DNA of 64,000 bases from Spirochaetota bacterium (GTDB taxonomy: Bacteria; Spirochaetota; Spirochaetia; Treponematales; Treponemataceae). The notes beneath the pieces are model-generated. The model was given only the letters and a program-made list of their open reading frames with translations, did not search any database and had not been told where the DNA came from. The stretch lies in contig JAEZST010000006.1 in NCBI GenBank assembly GCA_023443865.1, positions 186,001-250,000 on the forward strand, read 5' to 3'. Positions within the stretch are counted from its first letter, which is position 1. Each line of letters starts with the position of its first letter. The position numbers and the translations under genes are program-made. Positions 49,059 to 57,646 of this stretch are shown piece after piece.

Positions 49059-49681
49059 AAATCTGGTTTCACTATTCCCTGGAGGGCTTTTCCAACGGAT
49101 ACCTCGTGGCGAACGAAAAGACCGGAGAGGCGGTGATCGTCGATCCGGGCAGCATGAACCGGGAACTCTTGGCCCACGTGGAAAGCCACCGGTACAAGGT
49201 AGACGCCGTGCTCGTGACCCACAACCACCCGAGCCACCATAACGGGCTCATCACCCTGATGCGCATTTACTCCCCGAAGGTATACGCCGCCGACGCCGAA
49301 CTTGGCGGCCAGCGCACGGTATTGCTGCAGGGCGACGGCACCTTCGCGGCGGCGGGGTTCGCGATCCGCTATTACGCGGTACCCGGCCACTCGCCCGACT
49401 CCCTCATGTTCCAGATAGAGCATGCCCTCTTTACCGGCGACGCCCTGTCCGCGGGCCGATTGGGCACCACGAACAATATTTACGGCAAGCGCAACCTCTT
49501 AACCCACCTGAAAAACAAGCTCTTGAGCCAAAACGACAACATGGCCCTCTTTCCGGGACATGGGCCGCCTTCAACGATCCGCGCGGAACGCTTTTTCAAT
49601 TCGGAACTGATGAAGGGAAGCGGCGACGAGAGCGAGCACGCGGACTCGAAGTTTTTCTTTATCGGACCCGAGCCCTTTTAG
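49055..49681 (+). CDS. Metallo-beta-lactamase-fold hydrolase with atypical metal motif
   Basis: A 208-residue protein of the glyoxalase II-like MBL fold. The usual HxHxDH motif reads HNHPSH (His56, His58, Ser60, His61): the Asp is replaced by Ser. Other ligand positions appear kept: VPGHSPDS, FTGDALSAG and FPGHGPPS. It could bind a single metal or have altered activity. Translational coupling (ATGA) to the pentapeptide gene suggests related function. Substrate unknown. Confidence 0.8.
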   Translation: MKIWFHYSLEGFSNGYLVANEKTGEAVIVDPGSMNRELLAHVESHRYKVDAVLVTHNHPSHHNGLITLMRIYSPKVYAADAELGGQRTVLLQGDGTFAAAGFAIRYYAVPGHSPDSLMFQIEHALFTGDALSAGRLGTTNNIYGKRNLLTHLKNKLLSQNDNMALFPGHGPPSTIRAERFFNSELMKGSGDESEHADSKFFFIGPEPF

Positions 49682-51457
49682 TCAGTCGTCGAAGTACCAA
49701 AGCCCTACCCTGCCGCCCGTGAGCCCCCAACGCGAAAACGCGTACGCGCCGAGCCGTTCCGCCGCCGCGGCGAAATCGCCGGCATCGGTCGCCCGCACGT
49801 AATCCGAAAGCCCCGGATCCCCGCCGTACCTGAGGAATCGCTCGTCCACGTTATCCGTGAAATAGGCGGCCACGCGCGCTTGCGGCTGCTGCATTAGATA
49901 GGCCATGTACTCGTTTTCCAGCAAATAGGGATCGCTCACGTCGTAGCCCAGGGTATCCACTACCGTAAAGTACTCCTTCAGGTAATCCACTGCGCGTTTG
50001 TCCGTGGCGGCAAAGGCGTCGGCGACCTCGGAGCGAAAGCCGGGATCGGTAAAGTAGATGCCGTGGTAGCTTTCATGGGCGAGGAAAAGATACCGCAGGT
50101 AGGCCGCTGACTGGCGCGAGATGGAAACCACCGCGCCCGCGCCCGGAGCGTAGGAAGAATCCCGGAGCGCGATAATGCCCTCGGCGAGCAGGATTGCCCG
50201 CAGCTCGAGCTCCTCGGTTCCCAGGGGAAAGCCGGAAAGCCGGGCGGCCTCGAAGAATTCCGCGAGGCTTTCCGCCCGATAATCGTGGGCGTTGTAGGCG
50301 TGAAGGCCCCGCATTTCGGCGTCGGTCAAAAGGCGGCCGCGATACCCGGTCTTTTCCACGAAGAACGCGAGCCGCTTGAAAAGCCGGTCCTGCACCGCGT
50401 AATCGGCCGTATCGAACAGGAGCACCGAGGGAAAGCGGTCCCAGGAGAAAATTTCGTAATCGGCGTTTCGCCAGGACGCGACGGGCCATTCCACCGCGGC
50501 ATGCGGGTCGGCGACGATCGGGGATCGGGGATTCGCCGGGTCCGCGCAGGGGTACGAAAGGCCGCGCGCCACGCGAAGCTCGCGGAGCGCCGCGGTCCCG
50601 GAGAGCGGCACCAGCGAAACCGGCGCCTCGCCCGGGGCAACCCCCATCATGAAGGAGGGAAGCCACGTGGCCGTCAGTGACGGGCTTTGCCTCCACCCGA
50701 ACGAAAAGCTTCCCGCGCCGAACCGTGACCTATTTTGGGCCGTCGCCGTTCCCGGGTCGGCCAGCCGCGGATCGAAGCCGAATTCCACGCTCGAGCCGCC
50801 CGCGAGCTCCACCGCGTAGGCGATTCCCGCGGGGTTCTGCGGAATCGCGCAGGCGCGCTCGCCGCCCGAGTCGCCGAAACCGAACCACGGCTCGGAACCC
50901 CGGAAGGACCAACCGGTCTCAAAGGGCGCGAGGGAGGCGGAAAGCACGCGGAGGCGGGTATCGGGGGCGCTCCCTTCCAGGGAAACGGCGAAACCGGCGA
51001 AGGATTCGGCGTGAAACCGCACGCGGAAAGCGCCGACCGGAGCGCGCACGACCGAAAGGGCGCGGGGCTTGGGATCGGAGACGAGGCGGCCGGAAGGGTC
51101 CAGGTCCTCCGCGAAGACGGGAGCGACGGAGACGGACGCGACGCTTCCCTTTTCGAGCTCCAGCGTCAGCTCGATGGAAGGGGAAGGCGGCGCGCCGGCG
51201 ATAAGCGAGGCGGCATGGGGTCCGAGGGAAAACCAGGCGGAAGGATCCCTGTCGGTCAGTACGCCGGTTTTGGCGGCGGCGGAAAGGGCCGTAAGTCGCG
51301 ACGAGGGGCCGGAACCGGAGACGGAAAGGGCGACCCGGGACGAAGGCAGGCCGCAGGAGGCGGCGAAGCCCAGGGAAGCGAGCGTCAGGCACGCGGAGAG
51401 CGCGGCGACGCGAAAGGGCCCGCTAGAAGGGCGGGAAGCGCAGGGTGGCAGAATCAC
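49682..51457 (-). CDS. Putative lipoprotein metallopeptidase with HExxH motif
   Basis: A 591-residue exported protein, GTG start with AGAGGT upstream. A signal peptide ends at FAASC (Cys near residue 35), a relaxed spirochaete lipobox. The large N-terminal part (about 60-330) is rich in Ser, Ala and beta-type sequence and not recognised. The C-terminal part has AHESYHGIYF with HExxH at 461-465 and, 50 residues later, ENE (514-516), spaced as in zinc gluzincins. It probably cleaves peptides or proteins at the cell surface; activity is inferred from motif only. Codon use is highly GC-rich like its neighbours. Confidence 0.7.
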   Translation of the reverse strand: MILPPCASRPSSGPFRVAALSACLTLASLGFAASCGLPSSRVALSVSGSGPSSRLTALSAAAKTGVLTDRDPSAWFSLGPHAASLIAGAPPSPSIELTLELEKGSVASVSVAPVFAEDLDPSGRLVSDPKPRALSVVRAPVGAFRVRFHAESFAGFAVSLEGSAPDTRLRVLSASLAPFETGWSFRGSEPWFGFGDSGGERACAIPQNPAGIAYAVELAGGSSVEFGFDPRLADPGTATAQNRSRFGAGSFSFGWRQSPSLTATWLPSFMMGVAPGEAPVSLVPLSGTAALRELRVARGLSYPCADPANPRSPIVADPHAAVEWPVASWRNADYEIFSWDRFPSVLLFDTADYAVQDRLFKRLAFFVEKTGYRGRLLTDAEMRGLHAYNAHDYRAESLAEFFEAARLSGFPLGTEELELRAILLAEGIIALRDSSYAPGAGAVVSISRQSAAYLRYLFLAHESYHGIYFTDPGFRSEVADAFAATDKRAVDYLKEYFTVVDTLGYDVSDPYLLENEYMAYLMQQPQARVAAYFTDNVDERFLRYGGDPGLSDYVRATDAGDFAAAAERLGAYAFSRWGLTGGRVGLWYFDD

Positions 51458-51489
51458 AACGACCTCTTTACCGACTGACCGCGGCGCGA

Positions 51490-52278
51490 TCAGAGATTCA
51501 CGAGACTGACGGCGATGAGCTTCGCGATTTCGTATTTCCGAGCGGGGGGCAACTCCGAGTCGGGTCGGAGAAAGCTTTCGAACCGGCCGGCGAAATCGTC
51601 GGGAAGGGTTTTAAGGGTCGAGATCCGGGAAAGATAGCCCCGGTGCGAAGGCTCGAACTCGCCGTTTTCCATGAAAAGCGCCGCGCAGGCGAAATTGATG
51701 AAGTTTGACGACGCGATGAGGTAGTGGAAGGGATCGTCGCGCACGATCGAGGCGCCGAGATCCGCGAGGTAATGGTCCATGGTCGATTGATAGAAGGACC
51801 GCATCTGCACCCAGAATTCTTCGCTCAAGGAGGAAAGCCGCGCGGTTTCTTCCTTAATCCAGGAACTCCGCTCAAACAGGGCCTTGCAGTGCACGAGACG
51901 GTAAAACACGTACGTGCCGCTATCCCGGATTTTCCACAGGTCAGAGCCGGCGCGGAGGGCGATCTCGGTCAATTCGCCAATGCGCGCGATGGACTTGTAT
52001 TCGATGCGAACCGGTAGGTCGCCCACCATAAAGCGGTCCTTTGAGCCCGTGGGCGAGGTTTCGAATACCGAATGGGGGGGGAAGGCGGACTGGCGGACGG
52101 AGACGGACGGAACGGAGTCGCGGACGTAGACGTCGAGAATGAGGGCGAAGTACGGATCCAGGGTATCGGTTGCGGCGGCCTCGTTCAGGCAAATCGCCTC
52201 AACCGCGTCCCAAGCGGAGATTGAAGCCACGAGACGGTCGGCGAGTTCGCGAACTTTTGGTTTCATGCTATACTTCAT
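51490..52278 (-). CDS. Uncharacterised cytoplasmic protein
   Basis: A 262-residue protein with no signal or membrane segment and no domain I can name with confidence. The region LDPYFALILDVYV near residue 40 and VRIEYK near 90 could belong to a nucleotidyltransferase-like fold, but the expected GS motif is missing. The start is uncertain: ATG 52278 or 52266, the nearby TATACT (52288-52283) fits neither as a standard leaderless site. It lies upstream of the lipoprotein peptidase gene with a gap of 32 bp. Confidence 0.55.
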   Translation of the reverse strand: MKYSMKPKVRELADRLVASISAWDAVEAICLNEAAATDTLDPYFALILDVYVRDSVPSVSVRQSAFPPHSVFETSPTGSKDRFMVGDLPVRIEYKSIARIGELTEIALRAGSDLWKIRDSGTYVFYRLVHCKALFERSSWIKEETARLSSLSEEFWVQMRSFYQSTMDHYLADLGASIVRDDPFHYLIASSNFINFACAALFMENGEFEPSHRGYLSRISTLKTLPDDFAGRFESFLRPDSELPPARKYEIAKLIAVSLVNL

Positions 52279-52322
52279 AGCCAGTATAGTATCATACCGC
52301 GCGGGACTTTGGAACAGCAAAA

Positions 52323-52922
52323 ATGACCGAAAACCAGGAGCTCTCCCTCACGGGAATCTTTCTTCACGACACGCAAACCGCCGATCTCTGCCGGGAGCAA
52401 GCCCTCCTGGAACGGGCTCGGACGCCATGCGCATCCGATGCCGGAATGATCGCGCCGGGCGGACCGCCCCTGCGCATTGCCCATCCCTTTTGGCCCGTGC
52501 CGGAAGGATCCCCGGGATTCGCGAAACCCGACGGGGGCGCTTCAGACCGCCGGCTTATCGTTCAGGCGCCCCGGGCGATCGGCGGCTGGATAGTCAGGCC
52601 GGTCCTCTCCGCCGAAACGAAGTCCGGCGGGAACGGCGAGGCGCCTTCCCCTCCCGCTTTTTTCCGCGGGTATCCCCCGCTTCCCGCGATTTCCGGTTTC
52701 CTTCTCGGCTATTGGGGCGCGGAGGCCCCGTCGCTCCTGACGCGGGCGGCGGAGGCGTGGGGAGAAGCGAATGACCCGCGCGACACCGGCCTCTTTCGGG
52801 ACTTTTCGGTTCGCGTATGGTACCATGCGGAAATCCGACTCGCGCTTTCCGTCGCGGAAGGCGGATTCCGGTCCCTTTCCTGGCGGATCGGAAAACCAAA
52901 GTGGATAAAGGCCGCACGATGA
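52323..52922 (+). CDS. Hypothetical protein upstream of TSUP
   Basis: A 199-residue protein rich in Gly, Pro and Ala that I do not recognise. No signal peptide. It may be a small cytoplasmic binding or scaffold protein. It overlaps the TSUP permease start by 4 bp (ATGA), and starts at an ATG without a clear ribosome site. The central stretch (IVQAPRAIGGWIVRPVL) is the only hydrophobic part. Confidence 0.5.
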   Translation: MTENQELSLTGIFLHDTQTADLCREQALLERARTPCASDAGMIAPGGPPLRIAHPFWPVPEGSPGFAKPDGGASDRRLIVQAPRAIGGWIVRPVLSAETKSGGNGEAPSPPAFFRGYPPLPAISGFLLGYWGAEAPSLLTRAAEAWGEANDPRDTGLFRDFSVRVWYHAEIRLALSVAEGGFRSLSWRIGKPKWIKAAR

Positions 52923-53743
52923 CCGATCTCTCTTTTTATCAGACCCTGCTGATCGTATGCCCCCTGGTCTTCCTCGCGGGCTTTATCGACTCCATCGCCG
53001 GAGGCGGCGGCGTGATCTCCCTTCCGGCCTATCTCGCCACCGGGTTACCGCCGCACCTTGCCGCCGGCACGAATAAGTGCTCCGCCATGTTCGGAACCTC
53101 GGTAGCCGCGTGGAAATACCGCTCGGGCGGCCACATGCGGGCGCGGGAAGCGGGTTTGGCCGCCGCCTTCGCCCTTCCCGGCGCCTGGATCGGCGTTCGG
53201 ATAGCGCTCGCCCTGAACCCGGCTGTTTTGCGGGGCGCGATGCTCGTGGTAATTCCCCTGGTGGCTGCGTTCATGGCCCTGCGGGGAAGGAACCGCTCGG
53301 GCGAAGCGGTCGCCGCGGGCCTTCCCGAGCGCTATCGAGAGCGGTTCCCCGAGCGGACCGGTACCGCCAGGGCCTTGGAATTAATTCTCCCCGCGGCCGT
53401 CGGCTTTGCCGTCGGCCTCTATGACGGCCTGATCGGGCCGGGCACGGGAACCTTTCTTATCGTCGCCTTCAGCGCCCTGCTCGGACGGACCCTCGTGGTG
53501 TCATCGGGAAACGCCAAACTGGTGAATCTCGCCTCGAACGCGATCTCGGGCATCGTGTTTTTCATGTCGGGAAAGGTGTGGATCGCCCTGGCGATTCCCG
53601 CGGCCTGCTGCACCGTCGCGGGAGGCTGGCTCGGCTCGCACCTGGCGGTAAAAAACGGCGCGAGGGTCATCAGGCCCGTTATGTTCGCCGTGCTCGCCCT
53701 GCTTTTCGCCAAAATCGGGCTGGATCTGTTCGGCATCCTCTAA
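52919..53743 (+). CDS. TSUP-family anion permease
   Basis: A 274-residue membrane protein with about eight hydrophobic segments, of TauE/SafE type: the N-terminal signature GFIDSIAGGGGVISLP (about 20-35) and its internal repeat GLYDGLIGPGTGTFLI mark the two halves. The family exports sulfite, sulfoacetate or other organic anions. It starts inside the previous gene's stop codon. The substrate is unknown. Confidence 0.9.
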   Translation: MTDLSFYQTLLIVCPLVFLAGFIDSIAGGGGVISLPAYLATGLPPHLAAGTNKCSAMFGTSVAAWKYRSGGHMRAREAGLAAAFALPGAWIGVRIALALNPAVLRGAMLVVIPLVAAFMALRGRNRSGEAVAAGLPERYRERFPERTGTARALELILPAAVGFAVGLYDGLIGPGTGTFLIVAFSALLGRTLVVSSGNAKLVNLASNAISGIVFFMSGKVWIALAIPAACCTVAGGWLGSHLAVKNGARVIRPVMFAVLALLFAKIGLDLFGIL

Positions 53744-53803
53744 TTAACGCGTTTTTCACCCGTCTTTCACGGGATCGGAACCGTGCGCGTGTACGGTTAC
53801 GGC

Positions 53804-54490
53804 ATGACCTACGCAACGCACCGCTATCTGGGAACCTTGCTGTATCCGGAACTTCGGGACCGATGGGACATCGCGCTGGACGAGGAATCGTTCCTGTACG
53901 GATGCGTCAAGCCCGACGTAACGACCCTCTTCGTCAGGCATCCCCATTTTTGGAATATCTCGCGGCGCTTCGCGTTTAAGCGGATCGCCCGGCTGTGCGA
54001 ACGGACACCGAAACCCGCGAAGGCCCACCGGCGCTTCAGCGAGGAGCTCGCTGTCGCGCTCCACTACGTGGCCGACTTTTTCACCGCCGTGCACAACCTC
54101 TCGCCCAACCCCCTGCGCGCCCATATCGAATTCGAGCGGGTGCTGCACGAGGCCTTTCTGTCGACCGTCGGGCATGACGCCGTGGCGGGATACTTCAATT
54201 TCCGGGAACGACTGCCGGGAGACACCGCCCGCGACGTTTCCCGCAGCCTCGCCCAAGAACTCGCGCGCCGCCATGCGCGCTATGCGCCGGACCGCTCAAG
54301 GCCGGAACGGGACCTTCACGCCATTATCGGCGCCTCGGTCCTGGTCGCCTCGGCGGTCATGGACGCGGTAACGCTTTCGGCGGGCGCGATCAATAGCGGT
54401 GCAGCCAGCCCACGACCCGGCCTTCCACGCGAAACCCCTCAAGATCGGGCCCTTCGAGCGTCCGTTCCGGATATCGCGGATTTTCGCTGA
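53804..54490 (+). CDS. Zinc-dependent phospholipase C-like protein, 3' end overlapping the repressor gene
   Basis: A 228-residue protein from ATG 53804 (a GTG at 53783 would add seven). The start ATHRYLGTLLYPEL, FLYGCVKPDV and ALHYVADFFTAVHN resemble the zinc-dependent phospholipase C/S1-P1 nuclease group, which uses His and Asp residues for three zinc ions. The last 35 codons are antisense to the end of the convergent LexA-like gene (101-bp overlap), and the sequence there has low-complexity character, so the original C terminus may have been lost or extended. No signal peptide. Confidence 0.6.
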   Translation: MTYATHRYLGTLLYPELRDRWDIALDEESFLYGCVKPDVTTLFVRHPHFWNISRRFAFKRIARLCERTPKPAKAHRRFSEELAVALHYVADFFTAVHNLSPNPLRAHIEFERVLHEAFLSTVGHDAVAGYFNFRERLPGDTARDVSRSLAQELARRHARYAPDRSRPERDLHAIIGASVLVASAVMDAVTLSAGAINSGAASPRPGLPRETPQDRALRASVPDIADFR

Positions 54491-55085
54491 TTATCCGTAC
54501 GGCCCGCGCCGCCGGCTCAAAATGGACGCGTTTCACCAAGAGGCTCGAGCCGATGGAGATTACGTGAACGCCGTCGCCCGTCCTTTCATCGACGGAAAAC
54601 AGCACGATATCCCCGTCGTCGAGGCCGATGCCGGTCATTGAATCGCCCCGCACCTCTACGGCCCGCACGCGATCGGCGCGGCGCGGCGCGATAAAGGAAC
54701 GCAGGACGGGCACCGTCGTCACCTCGGCCCATTCCTCGATTTCGACCCCCGCGCCCGCCGCCGCTTCCTGCAGGATAAAGGGCACCTGGGCGATACGGTC
54801 GTCGTCGGCGAACGGAACGGTCGGCGTTCCCCCCGCCATCTGATAGGGATACCCCGAATCGGAGGCCCTCGTGCCCGTCAAAAGCCAGTTAATATCCACC
54901 CCGTACGCCGAGGCAAGCCGCACGAGCACGTCCCGGGACGGTTCGCGCTTACCGAGCTCGATATCGCCCGAAACCACCGGATGGATGCCGAGGGATTCGG
55001 CAAAGGCTTTCTTGGTCAATCCCGCGGCAAACCGTATTGAGGCGTAGCGCCCGGAAAGGGTTCCCTCGTCTATTCCTTTTTTCAT
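54390..55085 (-). CDS. LexA-like repressor: XRE helix-turn-helix plus S24 peptidase domain
   Basis: A 231-residue repressor. An XRE-type helix-turn-helix (about 12-68) is joined to an S24 domain (about 125-228) with the catalytic Ser149 (GDSM) and Lys185 (LLVKRV), so self-cleavage is possible; candidate Ala-Gly sites are at 84-85, 110-111 and 112-113. Such proteins are inactivated by RecA filaments on DNA damage. It is divergent from a umuD'/umuC operon. The start at 55085 has AGAGGGG upstream; a second possible start at 55109 is 24 nt upstream and inside the operator. Confidence 0.88.
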   Translation of the reverse strand: MKKGIDEGTLSGRYASIRFAAGLTKKAFAESLGIHPVVSGDIELGKREPSRDVLVRLASAYGVDINWLLTGTRASDSGYPYQMAGGTPTVPFADDDRIAQVPFILQEAAAGAGVEIEEWAEVTTVPVLRSFIAPRRADRVRAVEVRGDSMTGIGLDDGDIVLFSVDERTGDGVHVISIGSSLLVKRVHFEPAARAVRIISENPRYPERTLEGPDLEGFRVEGRVVGWLHRY

Positions 55086-55101
55086 GTTCCCCTCTTGACC
55101 G

Positions 55102-55150
55102 ATAAGCATTTTGCTTATAAACTTAGCATATCAGGTACAGTGTATACTGT
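55102..55150. promoter_or_regulatory. Operator region between the repressor and umuD'
   Basis: A perfect inverted repeat ATAAGCA-TTT-TGCTTAT (55102-55118), plus a second element ACAGT-GTAT-ACTGT (55137-55150), which contains the umuD' -10 TATACT (55143-55148). Either could be bound by the divergent repressor. Confidence 0.65.
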
Positions 55151-55171
55151 ATAGAGGGAAAACGCAAGAAA

Positions 55172-55522
55172 ATGGCCACAGAAACCGGCTTCCCCTCCCC
55201 CGCGCGGGGATACGAGGCGACATCGATCGATCTCAACGAAATCCTGGTGCACAACCCGCCCGCGACCTTTTTCATGCGGATGAAGGGAAGCCAGCTCGTC
55301 TACCGGGGCATCCACACGGGTGATCTTCTCGTGGTGGACCGATCAAGGCCGCCCCTGCCCGGCAGCCTCGTAGTGTTCCGGCAAGACGACGAGTTTTCCT
55401 GCAGGGAGCTGGTGCGCGACGGGCCCCGCTATTCCCTGGCCGACGGGGCGGGAAACCACGTCGGGGTCACCGAAGAAACCGAAATATTCGGAACCGTAAC
55501 GGGAGTGATACGAACCCTATGA
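55172..55522 (+). CDS. umuD: UmuD'-like protein lacking N-terminal arm and catalytic dyad
   Basis: A 116-residue UmuD homologue. After MATET the sequence continues GFPSPARGYEATSIDLNEIL, which matches the first residues of E. coli UmuD' after cleavage at Cys24-Gly25; the 24-residue arm is absent. The catalytic Ser60 region GDSM is GSQL here (Gln41), and Lys97 is Arg78 (EFSCREL). Thus it cannot self-cleave by the known route. It should dimerise and activate UmuC as UmuD' does. AGAGGGA precedes the ATG; it overlaps umuC by 4 bp. Ser40 next to the site is the only alternative nucleophile. Confidence 0.88.
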   Translation: MATETGFPSPARGYEATSIDLNEILVHNPPATFFMRMKGSQLVYRGIHTGDLLVVDRSRPPLPGSLVVFRQDDEFSCRELVRDGPRYSLADGAGNHVGVTEETEIFGTVTGVIRTL

Positions 55523-56769
55523 TTTTCCATGTGGACGCCAACAGCTTTTACGCCTCGTGCGAACGCCTTTTCAGGCCCGATCTGGCCGCGCGAGCCATCG
55601 TCGTGCTTTCCAATAACGACGGCATTATCATCGCGCTGAACGACGAGGCGAAAGCCCTCGGCTTCCGCCGGGGGGACGCCTGGTTCAAGGTCTCCGCCGA
55701 GGCGGCGCAGAAGGGGGTTTCCGTGTTCAGCTCGAACTATACCCTCTACGCGGACATAAGCGCCCGAATCGCCACCATTTACAACCGACTCTGCCCCGAC
55801 GTGGAGATCTACTCCATCGACGAGTCCTTCCTCTACTATCCGGACTGGAAGTGCCCGGACTTTACCGGAATCGGGTCCCGATTGAGAAACACGGTACTCA
55901 AGGAAACGGGCATGCCGGTCTCCGTCGGCATTGCGCCGACGCGCACCCTCGCGAAGCTCTGCAACAAGCTCGCCAAAAAACGGGGCGGGGTGCTCGCCTG
56001 GGCCGATCTAGACGGAGACGCGGAACTCGCCGCCTATCCCGCGGGGGACGTCTGGGGTATCGGCTGGTCGAAAACGAAATTTCTCGCCCGCTACGGCATT
56101 AAAACCGCGCTGGACCTCAAAAACTATCCCCTGTATCTCGCGAAGAAAAACCTCACGATCAACGGACTCAGGACGGTACAGGAATTGAACGGCATCGCCG
56201 CGATAGACCCGGTTTCGCGGGAAAAGAGGCAGAACATCTGTTCCTCCAAGTCCTTCGCGGAGCCCGTGTACGCCTTAAGAGAGCTGGAAGAGGCCTTGGC
56301 GTCCTATACCCACGAGGCGGTGCGCCGCCTTCGGGAACAGCGAAGCGCGGCCCGGTACGTCTCCGTGTACCTGATGACCAATCCCTGGGACGACGCGGGG
56401 CCGCAATTCTGCAACCAGCTTTCCGCTGCCCTTCCCCGCCCTACCTCCTTCCTGCCGGACATTCTCGGCACCGCCGAGGGGCTCCTGCGCGGCCTGTATA
56501 AAAGCGGGTTCCGCTACCGCAAGGTCATGGTCAATCTCTTGGGCCTTGAGGAAGACGCCACGGCGCAGGGAGACCTCTTCGACGCCGACGAGGGGCGGGA
56601 AAAGAAGCAGGCCCTCATGGGCTGTTTCGACGAGGTAAACGGCCGCTACGGCCGCGACGCGCTCCGCATGGGGGCCACCACCCTCGCCGCCCGGGGATGG
56701 AACATGCGCCGCCGGTTTTTATCCCCCGCGTACACCACCGACCTTTCGGGAATACCCGAGGTACACTGA
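55519..56769 (+). CDS. umuC: Y-family DNA polymerase UmuC (Pol V catalytic subunit)
   Basis: A 416-residue translesion polymerase. The catalytic acidic residues lie in VDANSFYASCE and SIDESFLY; the palm, helix-hairpin-helix (VWGIGWSKTKFLARYGI) and little-finger regions follow, and the C-terminal RFLSPAYTTDLSGIPEV is typical of UmuC. A clamp-binding-like motif AQGDLF is near residue 350. It copies past damage as a complex with UmuD'2 and RecA. The start overlaps the umuD' stop. Confidence 0.95.
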   Translation: MIFHVDANSFYASCERLFRPDLAARAIVVLSNNDGIIIALNDEAKALGFRRGDAWFKVSAEAAQKGVSVFSSNYTLYADISARIATIYNRLCPDVEIYSIDESFLYYPDWKCPDFTGIGSRLRNTVLKETGMPVSVGIAPTRTLAKLCNKLAKKRGGVLAWADLDGDAELAAYPAGDVWGIGWSKTKFLARYGIKTALDLKNYPLYLAKKNLTINGLRTVQELNGIAAIDPVSREKRQNICSSKSFAEPVYALRELEEALASYTHEAVRRLREQRSAARYVSVYLMTNPWDDAGPQFCNQLSAALPRPTSFLPDILGTAEGLLRGLYKSGFRYRKVMVNLLGLEEDATAQGDLFDADEGREKKQALMGCFDEVNGRYGRDALRMGATTLAARGWNMRRRFLSPAYTTDLSGIPEVH

Positions 56770-56771
56770 CC

Positions 56772-57578
56772 ATGGCCGAGATTTACGTGGGCACCTCGGG
56801 ATACGACTATCCCGAATGGCGAGGGCTTTTTTACGCCAATGAATTGCCCCGTGAGGAATTTCTCGCCTTTTACGCCGAGCATTTCCGCGCGCTGGAACTG
56901 AACTATACCTACTACGGCATGCCCGAGGAACGCCAGATAGCCTCCATGGTACGCCGTTCCAACGGCCGCCTGAAATTCTCGATCAAGGCGCATAAGTCGC
57001 TCACCCACGAGATATCGGTTTCCGCCTGGCGCGACGCGGCGAAGGAATTCCGCGCGGCCCTGTATCCCATGGTAAACCGCGGGCTCTTGCTCTCTCTCCT
57101 TTTTCAGTTTCCCCAAAGCTTTCACTACGCCGTGGACGAGCGCCGGTATTTGGATTCCCTTATGCGCGAGTTTGAAGGCCTTCCCCGGGTGGTGGAATTC
57201 CGCCACGACTCCTGGCAGGCCAAGGGCGTTGTCGAGCGGGTTACCGCCGGGTTATCCGAGCGCGGGATCGGCTGGTGCGTTACCGACATGCCCGGGCTCA
57301 GGCATTTGCCGACCTTTCGCCCCGTGGCCACCGCGCCGGTAACCTATGTACGCCTGCATGGGCGAAACGCCGCCTCCTGGCACGGCACCAACGCCCGGGA
57401 CCGGTACGATTACCTGTATTCCGACGCCGAACTGGAATCATTTTTGCCGGCGATAACGGCCATCGGCGCCTCGGCGCAGGTGGTGCAGATTTACTTCAAC
57501 AATCACGCCAAGGGTCAGGCAGTGGTGAACGCGCGAAAAATGAAGATTCTCTGCGATTCAATCGTAAGCCCGCCGTAG
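56772..57578 (+). CDS. DUF72 (YecE-like) TIM-barrel protein
   Basis: A 268-residue DUF72 protein; VGTSGYDYPEWRGLFY is the family start, and VEFRHDSW, YVRLHGR and IYFNNHAKGQAVVNA are conserved. A TIM barrel of unknown activity often found near DNA-repair genes. It begins 2 bp after umuC, so it is the third gene of the operon and a DNA-repair link is plausible. Confidence 0.92.
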   Translation: MAEIYVGTSGYDYPEWRGLFYANELPREEFLAFYAEHFRALELNYTYYGMPEERQIASMVRRSNGRLKFSIKAHKSLTHEISVSAWRDAAKEFRAALYPMVNRGLLLSLLFQFPQSFHYAVDERRYLDSLMREFEGLPRVVEFRHDSWQAKGVVERVTAGLSERGIGWCVTDMPGLRHLPTFRPVATAPVTYVRLHGRNAASWHGTNARDRYDYLYSDAELESFLPAITAIGASAQVVQIYFNNHAKGQAVVNARKMKILCDSIVSPP

Positions 57579-57646
57579 GAGCGGGACGGCAGCCGCGACA
57601 AAATCCCGTCCAATTTTTCGTACGATAAAAAAAGTTCGAATAAGCC

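Noticed and set aside
55172..55522. Annotation of the short UmuD as a truncated pseudogene
   Set aside because: It has a ribosome site, couples to umuC by a 4-bp overlap, and keeps the whole UmuD' body; only the arm and dyad are missing.
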